Positions 8,558 through 15,265 of a DNA stretch of 18,522 nt are shown here, piece by piece. The translations under genes were made by a program, and so were the position numbers. The first letter of the stretch is position 1. Every line of letters begins with the position of its first letter. Below the pieces are notes generated by a model, which did no database searches, had not been told where the DNA came from, and saw only the letters and a list, made by a program, of their open reading frames with translations. Origin of the DNA: Candidatus Aerophobota bacterium (GTDB lineage: Bacteria; Aerophobota; Aerophobia; Aerophobales; B47-G16); NCBI GenBank assembly GCA_003648815.1, contig QMPZ01000017.1:1-18522 (forward strand). Direction: 5' to 3'.

Positions 8558-8986
8558 TCACTCCTCTATTTCCAGTCCCATGTTTTTGGCTGTGCCCTCG
8601 ATGATCTTCACCGCCTTGTCTATATCGTAAGCGTTTAAATCCTTCATCTTGATCCTGGCTATCCTTTCCAGATCCTTTCTGCTAACCTTTCCCACTTTCC
8701 TTTTGTTAGGCTCTCCTGAACCTTTCTCAATACCTGCCGCTTTCTTAAGAAGAGAGGCAGCAGGAGGTGTTTTCAGCTCGAAGTCGAAGGATCTATCCTT
8801 ATAGATAGTTATGAGCACTGGTATTAAGACATCTCCCTGGTTTTTTGTCCTTTCATTAAAGGCCTTACAGAACTCCACTATGTTTACCCCATGTTGACCC
8901 AACGCCGGTCCGACCGGAGGAGCAGGATTTGCCTTTCCTGCCGGTATTTGAAGTTTAACTTGGGCTTTTATCGGTTTTTTAGCCAT
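8558..8986 (-). CDS. rplK: Ribosomal protein L11
   Basis: L11 binds 23S rRNA at the GTPase-associated centre below the L10-L12 stalk. The 142-aa length is standard. The N-terminal domain carries KLQIPAGKANPAPPVGPALG and QHGVNIVEFCKAFN; its prolines form the thiopeptide-binding face in known L11 proteins. The C-terminal RNA-binding domain has KVGKVSRKDLERIARIKM and ends NMGLEIEE. The ATG overlaps the nusG stop (TAATG), and GGAG sits 8 nt upstream within the last nusG codons, so coupled translation is likely. It lies in the usual order nusG-rplK-rplA. Confidence 0.98.
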   Translation of the reverse strand: MAKKPIKAQVKLQIPAGKANPAPPVGPALGQHGVNIVEFCKAFNERTKNQGDVLIPVLITIYKDRSFDFELKTPPAASLLKKAAGIEKGSGEPNKRKVGKVSRKDLERIARIKMKDLNAYDIDKAVKIIEGTAKNMGLEIEE

Positions 8987-9528
8987 TAGAGTTTCTCCAC
9001 GCTTGTATATTCTATTTCTACCGGAGTTTCCCTTCCAAATATAGAGACCAGCACCTTTAGTCTCTGCTGATGAGGATTGATCTCTATTACCTCTCCCTGA
9101 AAGTTGGCAAAAGGTCCTTGTACAATGCGAATGTTTTCTCCCACTTCAAAGATAATTCCGGGTTTTGGCTTTTTCTCAAAAAGTCCTATTCTTTCCTCTA
9201 TGTTCTTTATCTCCTTCTCATCTAAGGGAGTGGGCTGATTCCTCGGACCCACAAATCCGTTCACTCCGGGAGTACTGCTGATTATGTATTTAGTCTCATC
9301 GGTCAGCTCCGCCTTAATTAATATGTAGCCAGGGAAAAATTTCCTCCTGTATATTCTCCTTTTTCCGTCCTTGATCTCAGCTACCTTCTCCTTGGGAACA
9401 AGAATTCGAGAAATCTTATCCTTTAACCCAAAAAACTCAATCCTTTGCTTGAGGTTAGCCATAACCTTGTCTTCTTGTCCAACATACGTATGAAGGGCGT
9501 ACCATTTCTTAGCCATAATTAACGTCAT
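8986..9528 (-). CDS. nusG: Transcription termination/antitermination factor NusG
   Basis: NusG binds the RNA polymerase clamp and couples transcription to ribosomes or Rho. The 180-aa protein has the NGN domain (KKWYALHTYVGQEDKV, then RRKFFPGYILIKAELTDE, TPGVNGFVG) and a C-terminal KOW domain (FEVGENIRIVQGPFANFQGE). No large inserted domain is present. The ATG at 9528 overlaps the secE stop as ATGA, consistent with coupled translation. The second ATG at 9516 would give the more usual start MAKKWYALHTY, and neither has a clear Shine-Dalgarno of its own beyond TTAGGA, so the exact start is uncertain by four codons. Confidence 0.97.
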   Translation of the reverse strand: MTLIMAKKWYALHTYVGQEDKVMANLKQRIEFFGLKDKISRILVPKEKVAEIKDGKRRIYRRKFFPGYILIKAELTDETKYIISSTPGVNGFVGPRNQPTPLDEKEIKNIEERIGLFEKKPKPGIIFEVGENIRIVQGPFANFQGEVIEINPHQQRLKVLVSIFGRETPVEIEYTSVEKL

Positions 9529-9713
9529 CCTAAGAGAATCCTTAAAAGATGAAAAAATCCAACATCTATTCCCCCTATAATTAAGGCAAACAGGAGAATA
9601 GTAATGATTACCACAATGGTAGACTTCATGATCTCAGACCGACTTGGCCAGCTGGTCTTTTTCATCTCCACTCGTACCGCTTGCAAAAAAGTTCTTATCT
9701 TATTATTAGCCAT
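9525..9713 (-). CDS. secE: Preprotein translocase subunit SecE
   Basis: SecE clamps SecY in the membrane translocon. This is the short bacterial form, 62 aa: an amphipathic stretch with the family motif VRVEMKKTSWPSRSEI (about residues 13-28), then a single membrane helix (about residues 31-57). The ATG at 9713 has AGGAAG 6 nt upstream; a TTG directly before it is in frame but less likely. Its stop overlaps the nusG start by 4 nt. The roughly 145 nt between it and tRNA-Trp contain three hairpins and no gene. Confidence 0.95.
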   Translation of the reverse strand: MANNKIRTFLQAVRVEMKKTSWPSRSEIMKSTIVVIITILLFALIIGGIDVGFFHLLRILLG

Positions 9714-9737
9714 CAACTGCTTCCTGACAAGATACTT

Positions 9738-9763
9738 GAGGGGGGAATATCCCCCCTCTTTTT
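9738..9763 (+). terminator. Terminator-like hairpin in antisense orientation before secE
   Basis: The plus strand reads GAGGGGGG, AATAT, CCCCCCTC, then TTTTT. The 8-bp perfect stem, extendable by one A-T pair, plus U tract has the form of an intrinsic terminator for plus-strand transcripts. No plus-strand gene lies upstream. On the minus (sense) strand the tract is an A run before the hairpin, so it should not terminate secE transcription. Blocking antisense transcription or stabilising the leader are both inferences. Confidence 0.5.
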
Positions 9764-9770
9764 GATGATG

Positions 9771-9826
9771 GTCCAGAAAAGTTTCTTTAAGATTTTCCGG
9801 ACCCTGCCACCAGATGGACCTGTGGC
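9771..9826 (-). other. Two further hairpins in the secE leader
   Basis: On the minus strand GTCCGGAAAA and TTTTCTGGAC (9802-9793 and 9780-9771) form a 10-bp stem around a 12-nt loop. The single non-Watson-Crick pair is G-U on this strand but A-C on the other, which favours a structure in the sense RNA. Just upstream, GCCACAG and CTGGTGGC (9826-9806) form a second stem with one bulge. They lie between tRNA-Trp and secE; a role in processing or regulation is not known. Confidence 0.5.
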
Positions 9827-9860
9827 ATTTATTTGAGGTATGTTTTCTTTATTTTTTGGG

Positions 9861-9934
9861 CAGGCCCGGCAGGATTCGAACCTGCGACCTCCGGATTTGG
9901 AGTCCGGTGCTCTAACCAATTGAGCTACGGACCT
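9861..9934 (-). tRNA. trnW: tRNA-Trp (anticodon CCA)
   Basis: The cloverleaf is complete. The acceptor arms AGGTCCG and CGGGCCT pair over 7 bp with one G-U. The D arm is GCTCAATTGGTTAGAGC. The anticodon loop CTCCAAA is closed by CCGGA and TCCGG, and the T arm is GCAGG-TTCGAAT-CCTGC. The discriminator is G, and the next bases are CCC, so CCA is not fully encoded. It sits between rpmG and secE, a common bacterial position. Its first two bases are the last two bases of the rpmG stop codon. Confidence 0.97.
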
Positions 9935-10073
9935 ATTTTTCCTTGTGAAGAGTGTGAGCGCGACAAAATCTGCAAAACTTCTTAAGAGCTAAAGCAGAAC
10001 CTCTCTTACTCCTGGTGGTAACGTAGTTTCTTCTCTTGCATTTTGTACAGATAAGAGTGACCAGTTCCCTCAA
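9933..10073 (-). CDS. rpmG: Ribosomal protein L33, zinc-ribbon form
   Basis: L33 is a small 50S protein near the E site. The 46-residue product contains ELVTLICTKCKRRNYVTTRS, then KRGSALALKKFCRFCRAHTL, and ends HKEK. The two CxxC pairs (CTKC and CRFC) mark the zinc-binding form. The start is a TTG with AGGAGG 7 nt upstream; this site overlaps the tuf stop codon. No ATG is available in frame. The TAG stop overlaps the 5' end of tRNA-Trp by two bases. Zinc-type L33 usually means the gene is not a zinc-independent paralogue; whether a second copy exists elsewhere cannot be seen. Confidence 0.95.
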   Translation of the reverse strand: MRELVTLICTKCKRRNYVTTRSKRGSALALKKFCRFCRAHTLHKEK

Positions 10074-10084
10074 AGCTTTTCCTC

Positions 10085-11287
10085 CTACTCAATTATCTTA
10101 CTCACTACTCCGGCCCCTACCGTGTGACCTCCCTCTCTTATGGCAAATCTTAACCCTTGCTCCATAGCCACAGGGGTGATGAGTTTAACCGTTAACCTGA
10201 GATTGTCTCCCGGCATTACCATTTCCACTCCCTCTGGCAGGCTAACCTCCCCTGTCACATCAGTAGTTCTGAAATAGAACTGAGGTCGATATCCCTCAAA
10301 GAATGGGGTATGTCGTCCACCTTCCTCCTTGGTCAAAATATACGTCTCCGCCTCAAATTTTGTATGAGGGGTAATGCTACCTGGAGCAGCAAGAACCTGT
10401 CCTCTTTCTACCTCATCCTTTTCGATACCGCGCAGAAGCACTCCAATGTTATCGCCCGCTTGAGCTTCATCCAAAGTCTTTCTGAACATCTCAATGCCCG
10501 TAGCCACTGTCTTTTTAATTTCCTTAGACATTCCCACTATCTCTATCGGATCCCCCAATTTCAACTTTCCCCTCTCCACTCTTCCTGTGGCTACCGTTCC
10601 TCTACCTGTAATAGAGAAAACATCCTCTATGGCCAACAGGAAAGGTTTGTTGATATCCCTTTCGGGAAGAGGGATATATTCATCGACTGCTTTTAATAGC
10701 TTAAGCACAGGAGAACACTTTGGACAATCCTCTTTCCCGCATGCACAATTTAAGGCCTCTAAAGCTGAGCCAGAGATTATGGGTATCTCATCTCCCGGAA
10801 ACTCATACTTTGATAGAAGCTCTCTTATCTCCAGTTCCACCAGCTCTAAGAGCTCTTTATCTTCCACCTGATCCACCTTGTTCAAGAAGACGACCATAGC
10901 CGGGACGTTTACCTGACGAGCAAGCAGAATGTGTTCTCTGGTTTGGGGCATAGCTCCATCAGCAGCGGATACGACCAGGATAGCCCCGTCCATCTGTGCT
11001 GCTCCTGTAATCATATTCTTGATATAATCGGCATGGCCTGGACAATCTATGTGAGCATAGTGCCTTTTCTCCGTCTCGTACTCAGCATGGTAAATAGCAA
11101 TGGTCAGTCCTCTTTCTTTCTCCTCCGGAGCATTGTCTATTTCATCCACTGACTTAGCCTCAGCTAATCCTTTCTTGGCCAGGATCTGGGTGATAGCCGC
11201 CGTAAGGGTAGTCTTGCCATGGTCAACGTGACCGATGGTTCCAATATTGACATGAGGCTTGGTTCGAACAAATTTTTCCCGTGCCAT
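10085..11287 (-). CDS. tuf: Elongation factor Tu
   Basis: EF-Tu delivers aminoacyl-tRNA to the ribosome using GTP. The 400-aa protein has the P loop GHVDHGKT (residues 19-26), DCPGH (81-85, with catalytic His85), NKVD (136-139) and SGSAL (172-176), followed by the two beta-barrel domains ending GAGVVSKIIE. The start ATG has AAGGAG 7 nt upstream. Two features are unusual. Switch I reads RGLTIAIYHAEYET rather than the common RGITINTAHVEYET. Between SAL and DEYIP there is a CxCx4CxxC cluster (Cys181, 183, 188, 191; CACGKEDCPKC) absent from E. coli and Thermus EF-Tu. The gene follows tRNA-Tyr and tRNA-Thr, as tufB does in E. coli. Confidence 0.98.
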   Translation of the reverse strand: MAREKFVRTKPHVNIGTIGHVDHGKTTLTAAITQILAKKGLAEAKSVDEIDNAPEEKERGLTIAIYHAEYETEKRHYAHIDCPGHADYIKNMITGAAQMDGAILVVSAADGAMPQTREHILLARQVNVPAMVVFLNKVDQVEDKELLELVELEIRELLSKYEFPGDEIPIISGSALEALNCACGKEDCPKCSPVLKLLKAVDEYIPLPERDINKPFLLAIEDVFSITGRGTVATGRVERGKLKLGDPIEIVGMSKEIKKTVATGIEMFRKTLDEAQAGDNIGVLLRGIEKDEVERGQVLAAPGSITPHTKFEAETYILTKEEGGRHTPFFEGYRPQFYFRTTDVTGEVSLPEGVEMVMPGDNLRLTVKLITPVAMEQGLRFAIREGGHTVGAGVVSKIIE

Positions 11288-11320
11288 CTTTTCTCTCCTT
11301 TTTTCTTAATTCAGCTTATC

Positions 11321-11343
11321 CACTGAGGTTAGTAACCTCAGTG
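11321..11343 (-). other. Perfect hairpin between tRNA-Thr and tuf
   Basis: CACTGAGGTT, ACT, AACCTCAGTG form a perfect 10-bp stem with a 3-nt loop on the minus strand. It follows a T run after tRNA-Thr and is not followed by one, so it is unlikely to be a terminator. It could be an RNA-processing or stabilising structure at the 5' end of the tuf message; this is inference. Confidence 0.6.
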
Positions 11344-11350
11344 AAAAAAG

Positions 11351-11423
11351 AGCCCATGACCGGACTTGAACCGGTGACCTCATCCTTACCAAGGATGCGC
11401 TCTTCCCTCTGAGCTACATGGGC
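11351..11423 (-). tRNA. trnT: tRNA-Thr (anticodon GGT)
   Basis: The acceptor arms GCCCATG and CATGGGC pair perfectly. The anticodon loop TTGGTAA is closed by CATCC and GGATG, and the T arm is CACCGG-TTCAAGT-CCGGTC. The discriminator is T and CCA is not encoded. It lies 63 nt before tuf and 4 nt after tRNA-Tyr, so the pair is probably processed from one transcript. The T discriminator fits bacterial tRNA-Thr(GGT). Confidence 0.96.
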
Positions 11424-11427
11424 AAGG

Positions 11428-11510
11428 TGGGGAGGGATGGATTCGAACCACCGTAGGCAAACGCCAACGGGTTTACAGCCCGCCCCATTTGGCCACTCTG
11501 GCACCTCCCC
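11428..11510 (-). tRNA. trnY: tRNA-Tyr (anticodon GTA)
   Basis: The acceptor arms GGGGAGG and CCTCCCC pair perfectly. The anticodon loop CTGTAAA is closed by CGGG and CCCG. A long variable arm (GGCGTTTGCC) marks a class II tRNA, and the T loop is TTCGAAT. The discriminator is A, followed by CC but not a complete CCA. The 5' end lies 16 nt after the stop of the 61-aa membrane protein gene. I see no convincing promoter in that gap; a weak TTGATT element within the preceding gene is possible. Confidence 0.96.
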
Positions 11511-11526
11511 AATGGTATCTCGGAAT

Positions 11527-11712
11527 TTACGATAAACAGACGGTGAGAAAATCAAATATCAAGTAAGCTCCCCATATCAAAAGTAGAAGTCCTACAACAA
11601 AGGGAATTGCCTTTAATCTTTTTATCCGAAAGCTCAACCACATCAAAAGTCCTCCTCCTCCTACCACTGCTGCAATTACAGCTATTCCTTGCATAATCAC
11701 GCTTTTTTCCAT
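11527..11712 (-). CDS. Small two-helix membrane protein, unknown function
   Basis: The 61-aa product has two hydrophobic segments (about residues 7-27, rich in Ala, Val and Gly, and 37-57, rich in Leu and Ile). They are separated by a basic loop (RIKRLKA), which would lie in the cytoplasm by the positive-inside rule. I do not recognise the family. A GGAGG site lies 9 nt before the ATG, and the gene begins 30 nt after ppdK on the same strand, so it is probably cotranscribed with it. The same stretch is not explained by another frame. The composition fits a real membrane peptide, but the short length leaves some doubt. Confidence 0.55.
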   Translation of the reverse strand: MEKSVIMQGIAVIAAVVGGGGLLMWLSFRIKRLKAIPFVVGLLLLIWGAYLIFDFLTVCLS

Positions 11713-11742
11713 TCTTCTCTTCCTCCATTCTTTCTGGGGAAA

Positions 11743-14406
11743 TTAACCTTGCTCCTTTTTCTCCTCCAACCTTGCCTGAGCTGCTGCAAGACGAGCAATG
11801 GGAACTCTATAAGGAGAGCAACTTACATAGTTCATCTTCACGCGGTGACAGAACTTAACCGAGGAAGGCTCTCCTCCATGTTCTCCACATATGCCTATCT
11901 CTAAGTCCTTGTTAGCTTTGCGCCCCCTTTCCGTTCCTATTCGTACCAGCTCTCCTACTCCTTCCTGGTCCAGCACCTGAAAAGGATCATCCTTTAAGAT
12001 TTTCCTCTCAAGGTATAAAGGAATGAACTTGCCCTCCGCATCATCCCGACTGAAACCAAAGGTGGTCTGCGTTAAGTCATTTGTCCCGAAGGAGAAGAAG
12101 TCAGCAACTTCGGCAATTTTATCAGCGCACAAAGCGGCACGAGGAAGCTCTATCATCGTGCCTATCTTATACTCAAATTTGACTTTCTTTTCCTCCATCA
12201 CCTTCTGAGCTATCCCCTCAATTTCCTCTCGCAGAATGGACAGCTCTCTTTGGGTAGCAACTAAGGGGATCATAATTTCCGGGTAGACCTTAATACCCTC
12301 TTGGACCAGTTCTGCTGCTGCCTCAAATACTGCTTTTGCCTGCATATTATAGACTTCTGGAAAGGTAATCCCCAGCCTGCAACCTCTGTGTCCCAGCATG
12401 GGGTTCATCTCACGCAAAGCTAAAACCCTTTCCAGAATCCTCTCTTTTTCAGCGATCTCTTTTTCATCTCCTTTTTTCATCAGACGAAGTGTGTTGATCT
12501 CCACCAGCAGGTTCTCATAATTCGGCAAGAACTCATGAAGAGGTGGATCAAGCAGACGAATGATAACTGGCAAACCTTCCATCTCCCTTAAAATCTCCTT
12601 AAAGTCTCCTCTTTGCATGGGTTCCAATTTTTCAAGAGCTTCTTCTCTTTCTTCCTTGTTCTTGGCCATAATCATCTTCTGGACAAAGGGAAGTCTGTCC
12701 TCACCAAAGAACATATGCTCAGTCCGGCATAGCCCAATTCCCTCAGCTCCCATCTGACGGGCCATTCTTGCATCCTTAGGAGTATCCGCATTAGCTCTTA
12801 CCCCGAGAGTTCTCACCTCATCCGCCCACCTCATAAGCATCTCGAAATCGCCGCTTAGTTTGGGCTCGAGCATAGGCACTTTCCCCTCTATTACCCTTCC
12901 CGTGCTACCGTCCAGGGTGATGAAATCGCCTTCCTTGAAGACGCGACCATTTACGGTAAATTTCCTCTCCTTTTCCTCCACCCTGATAGCCTCACATCCA
13001 GCCACACAACATTTACCCATACCTCTGGCTACTACAGCTGCGTGTGAGGTCATTCCTCCTCGGGCAGTGAGAATGCCCTGAGCGACTGCCATTCCATGTA
13101 TATCTTCCGGAGAGGTCTCTCGACGCACCAAGATTACCTTCTCTCCATCCTTAGCCAGTTCTACTGCCCTATCTGCGCTGAAAACTATCTTGCCAGTGGC
13201 TGCTCCAGGAGAAGCGGGCAAACCTTTTGCCAGTATGTTAACCTTTGCCTCAGGGTCAATACGGCGATGGAGCAATTGGTTCAGCTGTCCGGGCTCTACG
13301 CGCATTAAAGCTTCTTCCTTGGTGATCAGTCCCTCTTTAACCATATCGCAAGCTATTTTTACCGCTGCTTGAGCGGTACGTTTGCCGGTTCTGGTCTGAA
13401 GGAGGTAGAGCCTACCCTTTTCTATGGTGAACTCGAAATCCTGGACATCCCTGTAGTGCTTCTCCAACCTTTGAGTAACCTCCAGTAGTTCTTGATAGAC
13501 CTTGGGCATATCCTCTTTTAGCTGGGAAAGGGGCTGAGGAGTCCTTATTCCCGCTACTACATCCTCACCTTGAGCGTTGACTAAATACTCTCCATAAATC
13601 TTCTTTTCTCCGGTGGCAGGATTTCGCGTAAATCCAACCCCTGTACCGGAATCATTTCCCATATTGCCAAATACCATAGCCTGGACATTGACCGCTGTTC
13701 CCCAGTCGTCAGGAATCTTGTGGATTTTACGATAATTAATGGCTCTCCTGTTATTCCAGGAGGCAAAAACTGCATTAATTGCCATTCTTAACTGTTTAAA
13801 GACATCCTGGGGAAACTCCTCTTTCTTCTCCTTCTTTACTACCTCTTTGAAGGACTGGACCAATTTCTTCAGATCTTCCGCAGTTAAGTCGATGTCGTTC
13901 TTGACGTTCTTGGCCTCTTTCTCCCTCTCTATCAACTCCTCAAATTTTTCTCCTTCTATTCCCATGACCACGTTTCCGAACATCTGAATGAGCCTACGAT
14001 AGGCGTCATAGGCAAAACGCTCATTTCCCGTTTGTTTGATCAGACCGTTTACCGTAGTATCATTCAAGCCCAAGTTGAGGACGGTGTCCATCATTCCAGG
14101 CATAGATATTCTTGCTCCCGAGCGGACGGAAACGAGAAGAGGATTATCGGCATCTCCAAACTTCTTTCCTGTTTCCTCTTCCAATCTTTTCAGATTTTTC
14201 TTTATCTCCTCTTCCAAGCCCTCGGGATATTTACCTTTTTCTATATAGTATGTACATACCTCTGTGGTAATGGTAAAACCAGGAGGGACGGAAATACCTA
14301 AATTGGCCATTTCTGCAAGATTAGCTCCTTTGCCTCCTAACAGGTCCCTCATCTTTGCTGAACCGTCTGCTTTACCCTTCGCAAAAAAATAAACATACCT
14401 TCCCAT
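11743..14406 (-). CDS. ppdK: Pyruvate, phosphate dikinase
   Basis: This cytoplasmic enzyme interconverts pyruvate, ATP and phosphate with phosphoenolpyruvate, AMP and pyrophosphate; in anaerobes it can serve glycolysis or gluconeogenesis. The 887 aa match the usual length. The N-terminal ATP-grasp domain shows LLGGKGANLAEM (22-33), SVRSGARISMPGMMDTVLN (93-111) and GTGVGFTRNPATGE. The swivelling phosphohistidine domain has ARGGMTSHAAVVARGMGKCC with the catalytic His455. The C-terminal PEP/pyruvate barrel carries MIELPRA, FGTNDLTQTTFGFSRDD and GICGEHGGEP with the catalytic Cys840. All key residues are present. The ATG has AAGGAG 7 nt upstream. Two strong promoter-like sequences lie 40-170 nt upstream, so it appears to have its own control. 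Confidence 0.98.
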   Translation of the reverse strand: MGRYVYFFAKGKADGSAKMRDLLGGKGANLAEMANLGISVPPGFTITTEVCTYYIEKGKYPEGLEEEIKKNLKRLEEETGKKFGDADNPLLVSVRSGARISMPGMMDTVLNLGLNDTTVNGLIKQTGNERFAYDAYRRLIQMFGNVVMGIEGEKFEELIEREKEAKNVKNDIDLTAEDLKKLVQSFKEVVKKEKKEEFPQDVFKQLRMAINAVFASWNNRRAINYRKIHKIPDDWGTAVNVQAMVFGNMGNDSGTGVGFTRNPATGEKKIYGEYLVNAQGEDVVAGIRTPQPLSQLKEDMPKVYQELLEVTQRLEKHYRDVQDFEFTIEKGRLYLLQTRTGKRTAQAAVKIACDMVKEGLITKEEALMRVEPGQLNQLLHRRIDPEAKVNILAKGLPASPGAATGKIVFSADRAVELAKDGEKVILVRRETSPEDIHGMAVAQGILTARGGMTSHAAVVARGMGKCCVAGCEAIRVEEKERKFTVNGRVFKEGDFITLDGSTGRVIEGKVPMLEPKLSGDFEMLMRWADEVRTLGVRANADTPKDARMARQMGAEGIGLCRTEHMFFGEDRLPFVQKMIMAKNKEEREEALEKLEPMQRGDFKEILREMEGLPVIIRLLDPPLHEFLPNYENLLVEINTLRLMKKGDEKEIAEKERILERVLALREMNPMLGHRGCRLGITFPEVYNMQAKAVFEAAAELVQEGIKVYPEIMIPLVATQRELSILREEIEGIAQKVMEEKKVKFEYKIGTMIELPRAALCADKIAEVADFFSFGTNDLTQTTFGFSRDDAEGKFIPLYLERKILKDDPFQVLDQEGVGELVRIGTERGRKANKDLEIGICGEHGGEPSSVKFCHRVKMNYVSCSPYRVPIARLAAAQARLEEKKEQG

Positions 14407-14446
14407 CTTTTTCTCCTTGTTGGCGTTTTCCTCCTAATTTTGTGTT

Positions 14447-14474
14447 AGTATATCATCTATTTTAATTTTGTCAA
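14447..14474 (-). promoter_or_regulatory. Proximal ppdK promoter
   Basis: The minus strand has TTGACA (14474-14469), 16 nt, then TATACT (14452-14447), a near-consensus sigma-70-type promoter about 40 nt before the ppdK start codon. Confidence 0.75.
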
Positions 14475-14489
14475 CTCCTCTCCTACACA

Positions 14490-14512
14490 GGGCTATAAAG
14501 CATTCATAACCC
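14490..14512 (-). other. Hairpin between the two ppdK promoters
   Basis: GGGTTATGAA and TTTATAGCCC pair over 10 bp around TGC on the minus strand, with two G-U pairs. It would be transcribed only from the distal promoter. No T run follows, so it is not a classical terminator. The 14407-14651 interval (245 bp) otherwise holds two promoters, palindromes and a short repeat, but no gene. Confidence 0.5.
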
Positions 14513-14547
14513 TAAGGATCCAAGCCATCTTCTAAATTTTAGATGCT

Positions 14548-14575
14548 ATTATAATTAACTTTAAATTTAAGTCAA
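14548..14575 (-). promoter_or_regulatory. Distal ppdK promoter with palindromes
   Basis: TTGACT (14575-14570), 16 nt, then TATAAT (14553-14548) on the minus strand. A 13-nt palindrome TCTAAAATTTAGA (14531-14543) lies at the expected transcription start. A second, ACTTAAATTTAAAGT (14558-14572), overlaps the spacer and the -35 element. Both are centred on AAATTT and could be operators, though AT-rich palindromes also occur by chance. Confidence 0.65.
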
Positions 14576-14593
14576 CCCCCTCTCCTTTTTTGA

Positions 14594-14621
14594 GTGAAGA
14601 GTGAAGGGTGAAGAGTGAAGG
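14594..14621. repeat. Two tandem copies of a 14-nt repeat
   Basis: GTGAAGAGTGAAGG occurs twice in direct succession on the plus strand and is itself built from GTGAAG-type units. It lies in the non-coding gap after the flavin reductase gene. No function is evident; a simple-sequence origin is likely. Confidence 0.8.
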
Positions 14622-14651
14622 GTATTTTATTGAGAGATTTTCTTTAAAGTT

Positions 14652-15179
14652 TTAATCTATTTTGACCTCCCTGTTGGCAAATACCGAGATGATTCTGCCA
14701 AAGAATATCCTGTGGTAGTCCCCCTGAGGATAAAACTTAGAGATCGCCTCTTCAGGAACCCTTGCCGGGATAATATCGTTTTTGTGGAGGACCTTGCACT
14801 CGTAGTGTACAACACATTCCTCAATTATGGGAGATATTACATTTTCTCCCGCTATAGGAGTAAGGCCTTTTTCCTTGAATTTATCATGGTCTCTTCCTGA
14901 GACGTTTCCACAGAAGAAGGTTATCTCGTTGAGCTTTCTCGGAGGGACGTTCACCGTAAATTCTCCTGTCTCCTCGATGAGACCATAGGTGAATCTCGAC
15001 GGACGAACCAGCACTAAGAACATAGGCATTCCCCATATTATGCCCACTGTTCCCCAGCCAATGGTCATAACATTCATCTTTCCCTTTTTATCAGCCGAGG
15101 TGAGGAGAAGTCCCGTATTGCTCATAGCCTGCAGTGTCTCTTTTAGATAATCTGTGTAATTTACCTTTACCTTCCGCAT
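14652..15179 (-). CDS. Flavin reductase family protein (FMN-binding split barrel)
   Basis: The 175-aa protein resembles the flavin reductase-like family that binds FMN in a split-barrel fold. Landmarks are GLLLTSADKKGKMNVMTIGW near the N-terminus, MFLVLVRPSRFTYGLIEETG in the middle with EFTVNVPP after it, and FCGNVSGRDHDKF. Members act as flavin reductases or as FMN-binding oxidoreductases; the substrate cannot be read from sequence. The ATG at 15179 is preferred because AGGAGGG lies 5 nt upstream; a GTG at 15194 is in frame but overlaps that site. It follows hflC by 86 nt on the same strand and may be read with hflKC, though no functional link is evident. The short interval before it contains no convincing promoter. 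Confidence 0.88.
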   Translation of the reverse strand: MRKVKVNYTDYLKETLQAMSNTGLLLTSADKKGKMNVMTIGWGTVGIIWGMPMFLVLVRPSRFTYGLIEETGEFTVNVPPRKLNEITFFCGNVSGRDHDKFKEKGLTPIAGENVISPIIEECVVHYECKVLHKNDIIPARVPEEAISKFYPQGDYHRIFFGRIISVFANREVKID

Positions 15180-15265
15180 TTTTACCCTCCTCACATTAGG
15201 TGAACTTAGGCCTCCTTCATTTGATAACCTACCTTTTATCCTCTTTCAAGCAGCTTCCGTGCAAG

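Noticed and set aside
9713..9919. Minus-strand open frame beginning MVRAPDSKSGG across tRNA-Trp
   Set aside because: This is the well-known spurious translation of a tRNA; the region past it is the structured secE leader with no ribosome site.
11316..11555. Minus-strand open frame across tRNA-Tyr and tRNA-Thr
   Set aside because: Its sequence is a translation of the two tRNA genes (VPEWPNGAG and similar).
13581..13775. Second minus-strand frame within ppdK
   Set aside because: Lies wholly inside the conserved ATP-grasp region of ppdK in another frame.
14594..14621. Tandem repeat as a CRISPR or regulatory array
   Set aside because: Only two abutting 14-nt copies with no spacers; it is simple-sequence repetition.
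15180..15265. Tiny open frame ATG-Lys-Glu-Ala-stop before the flavin reductase gene
   Set aside because: Four codons, with no evidence that it is a leader peptide.
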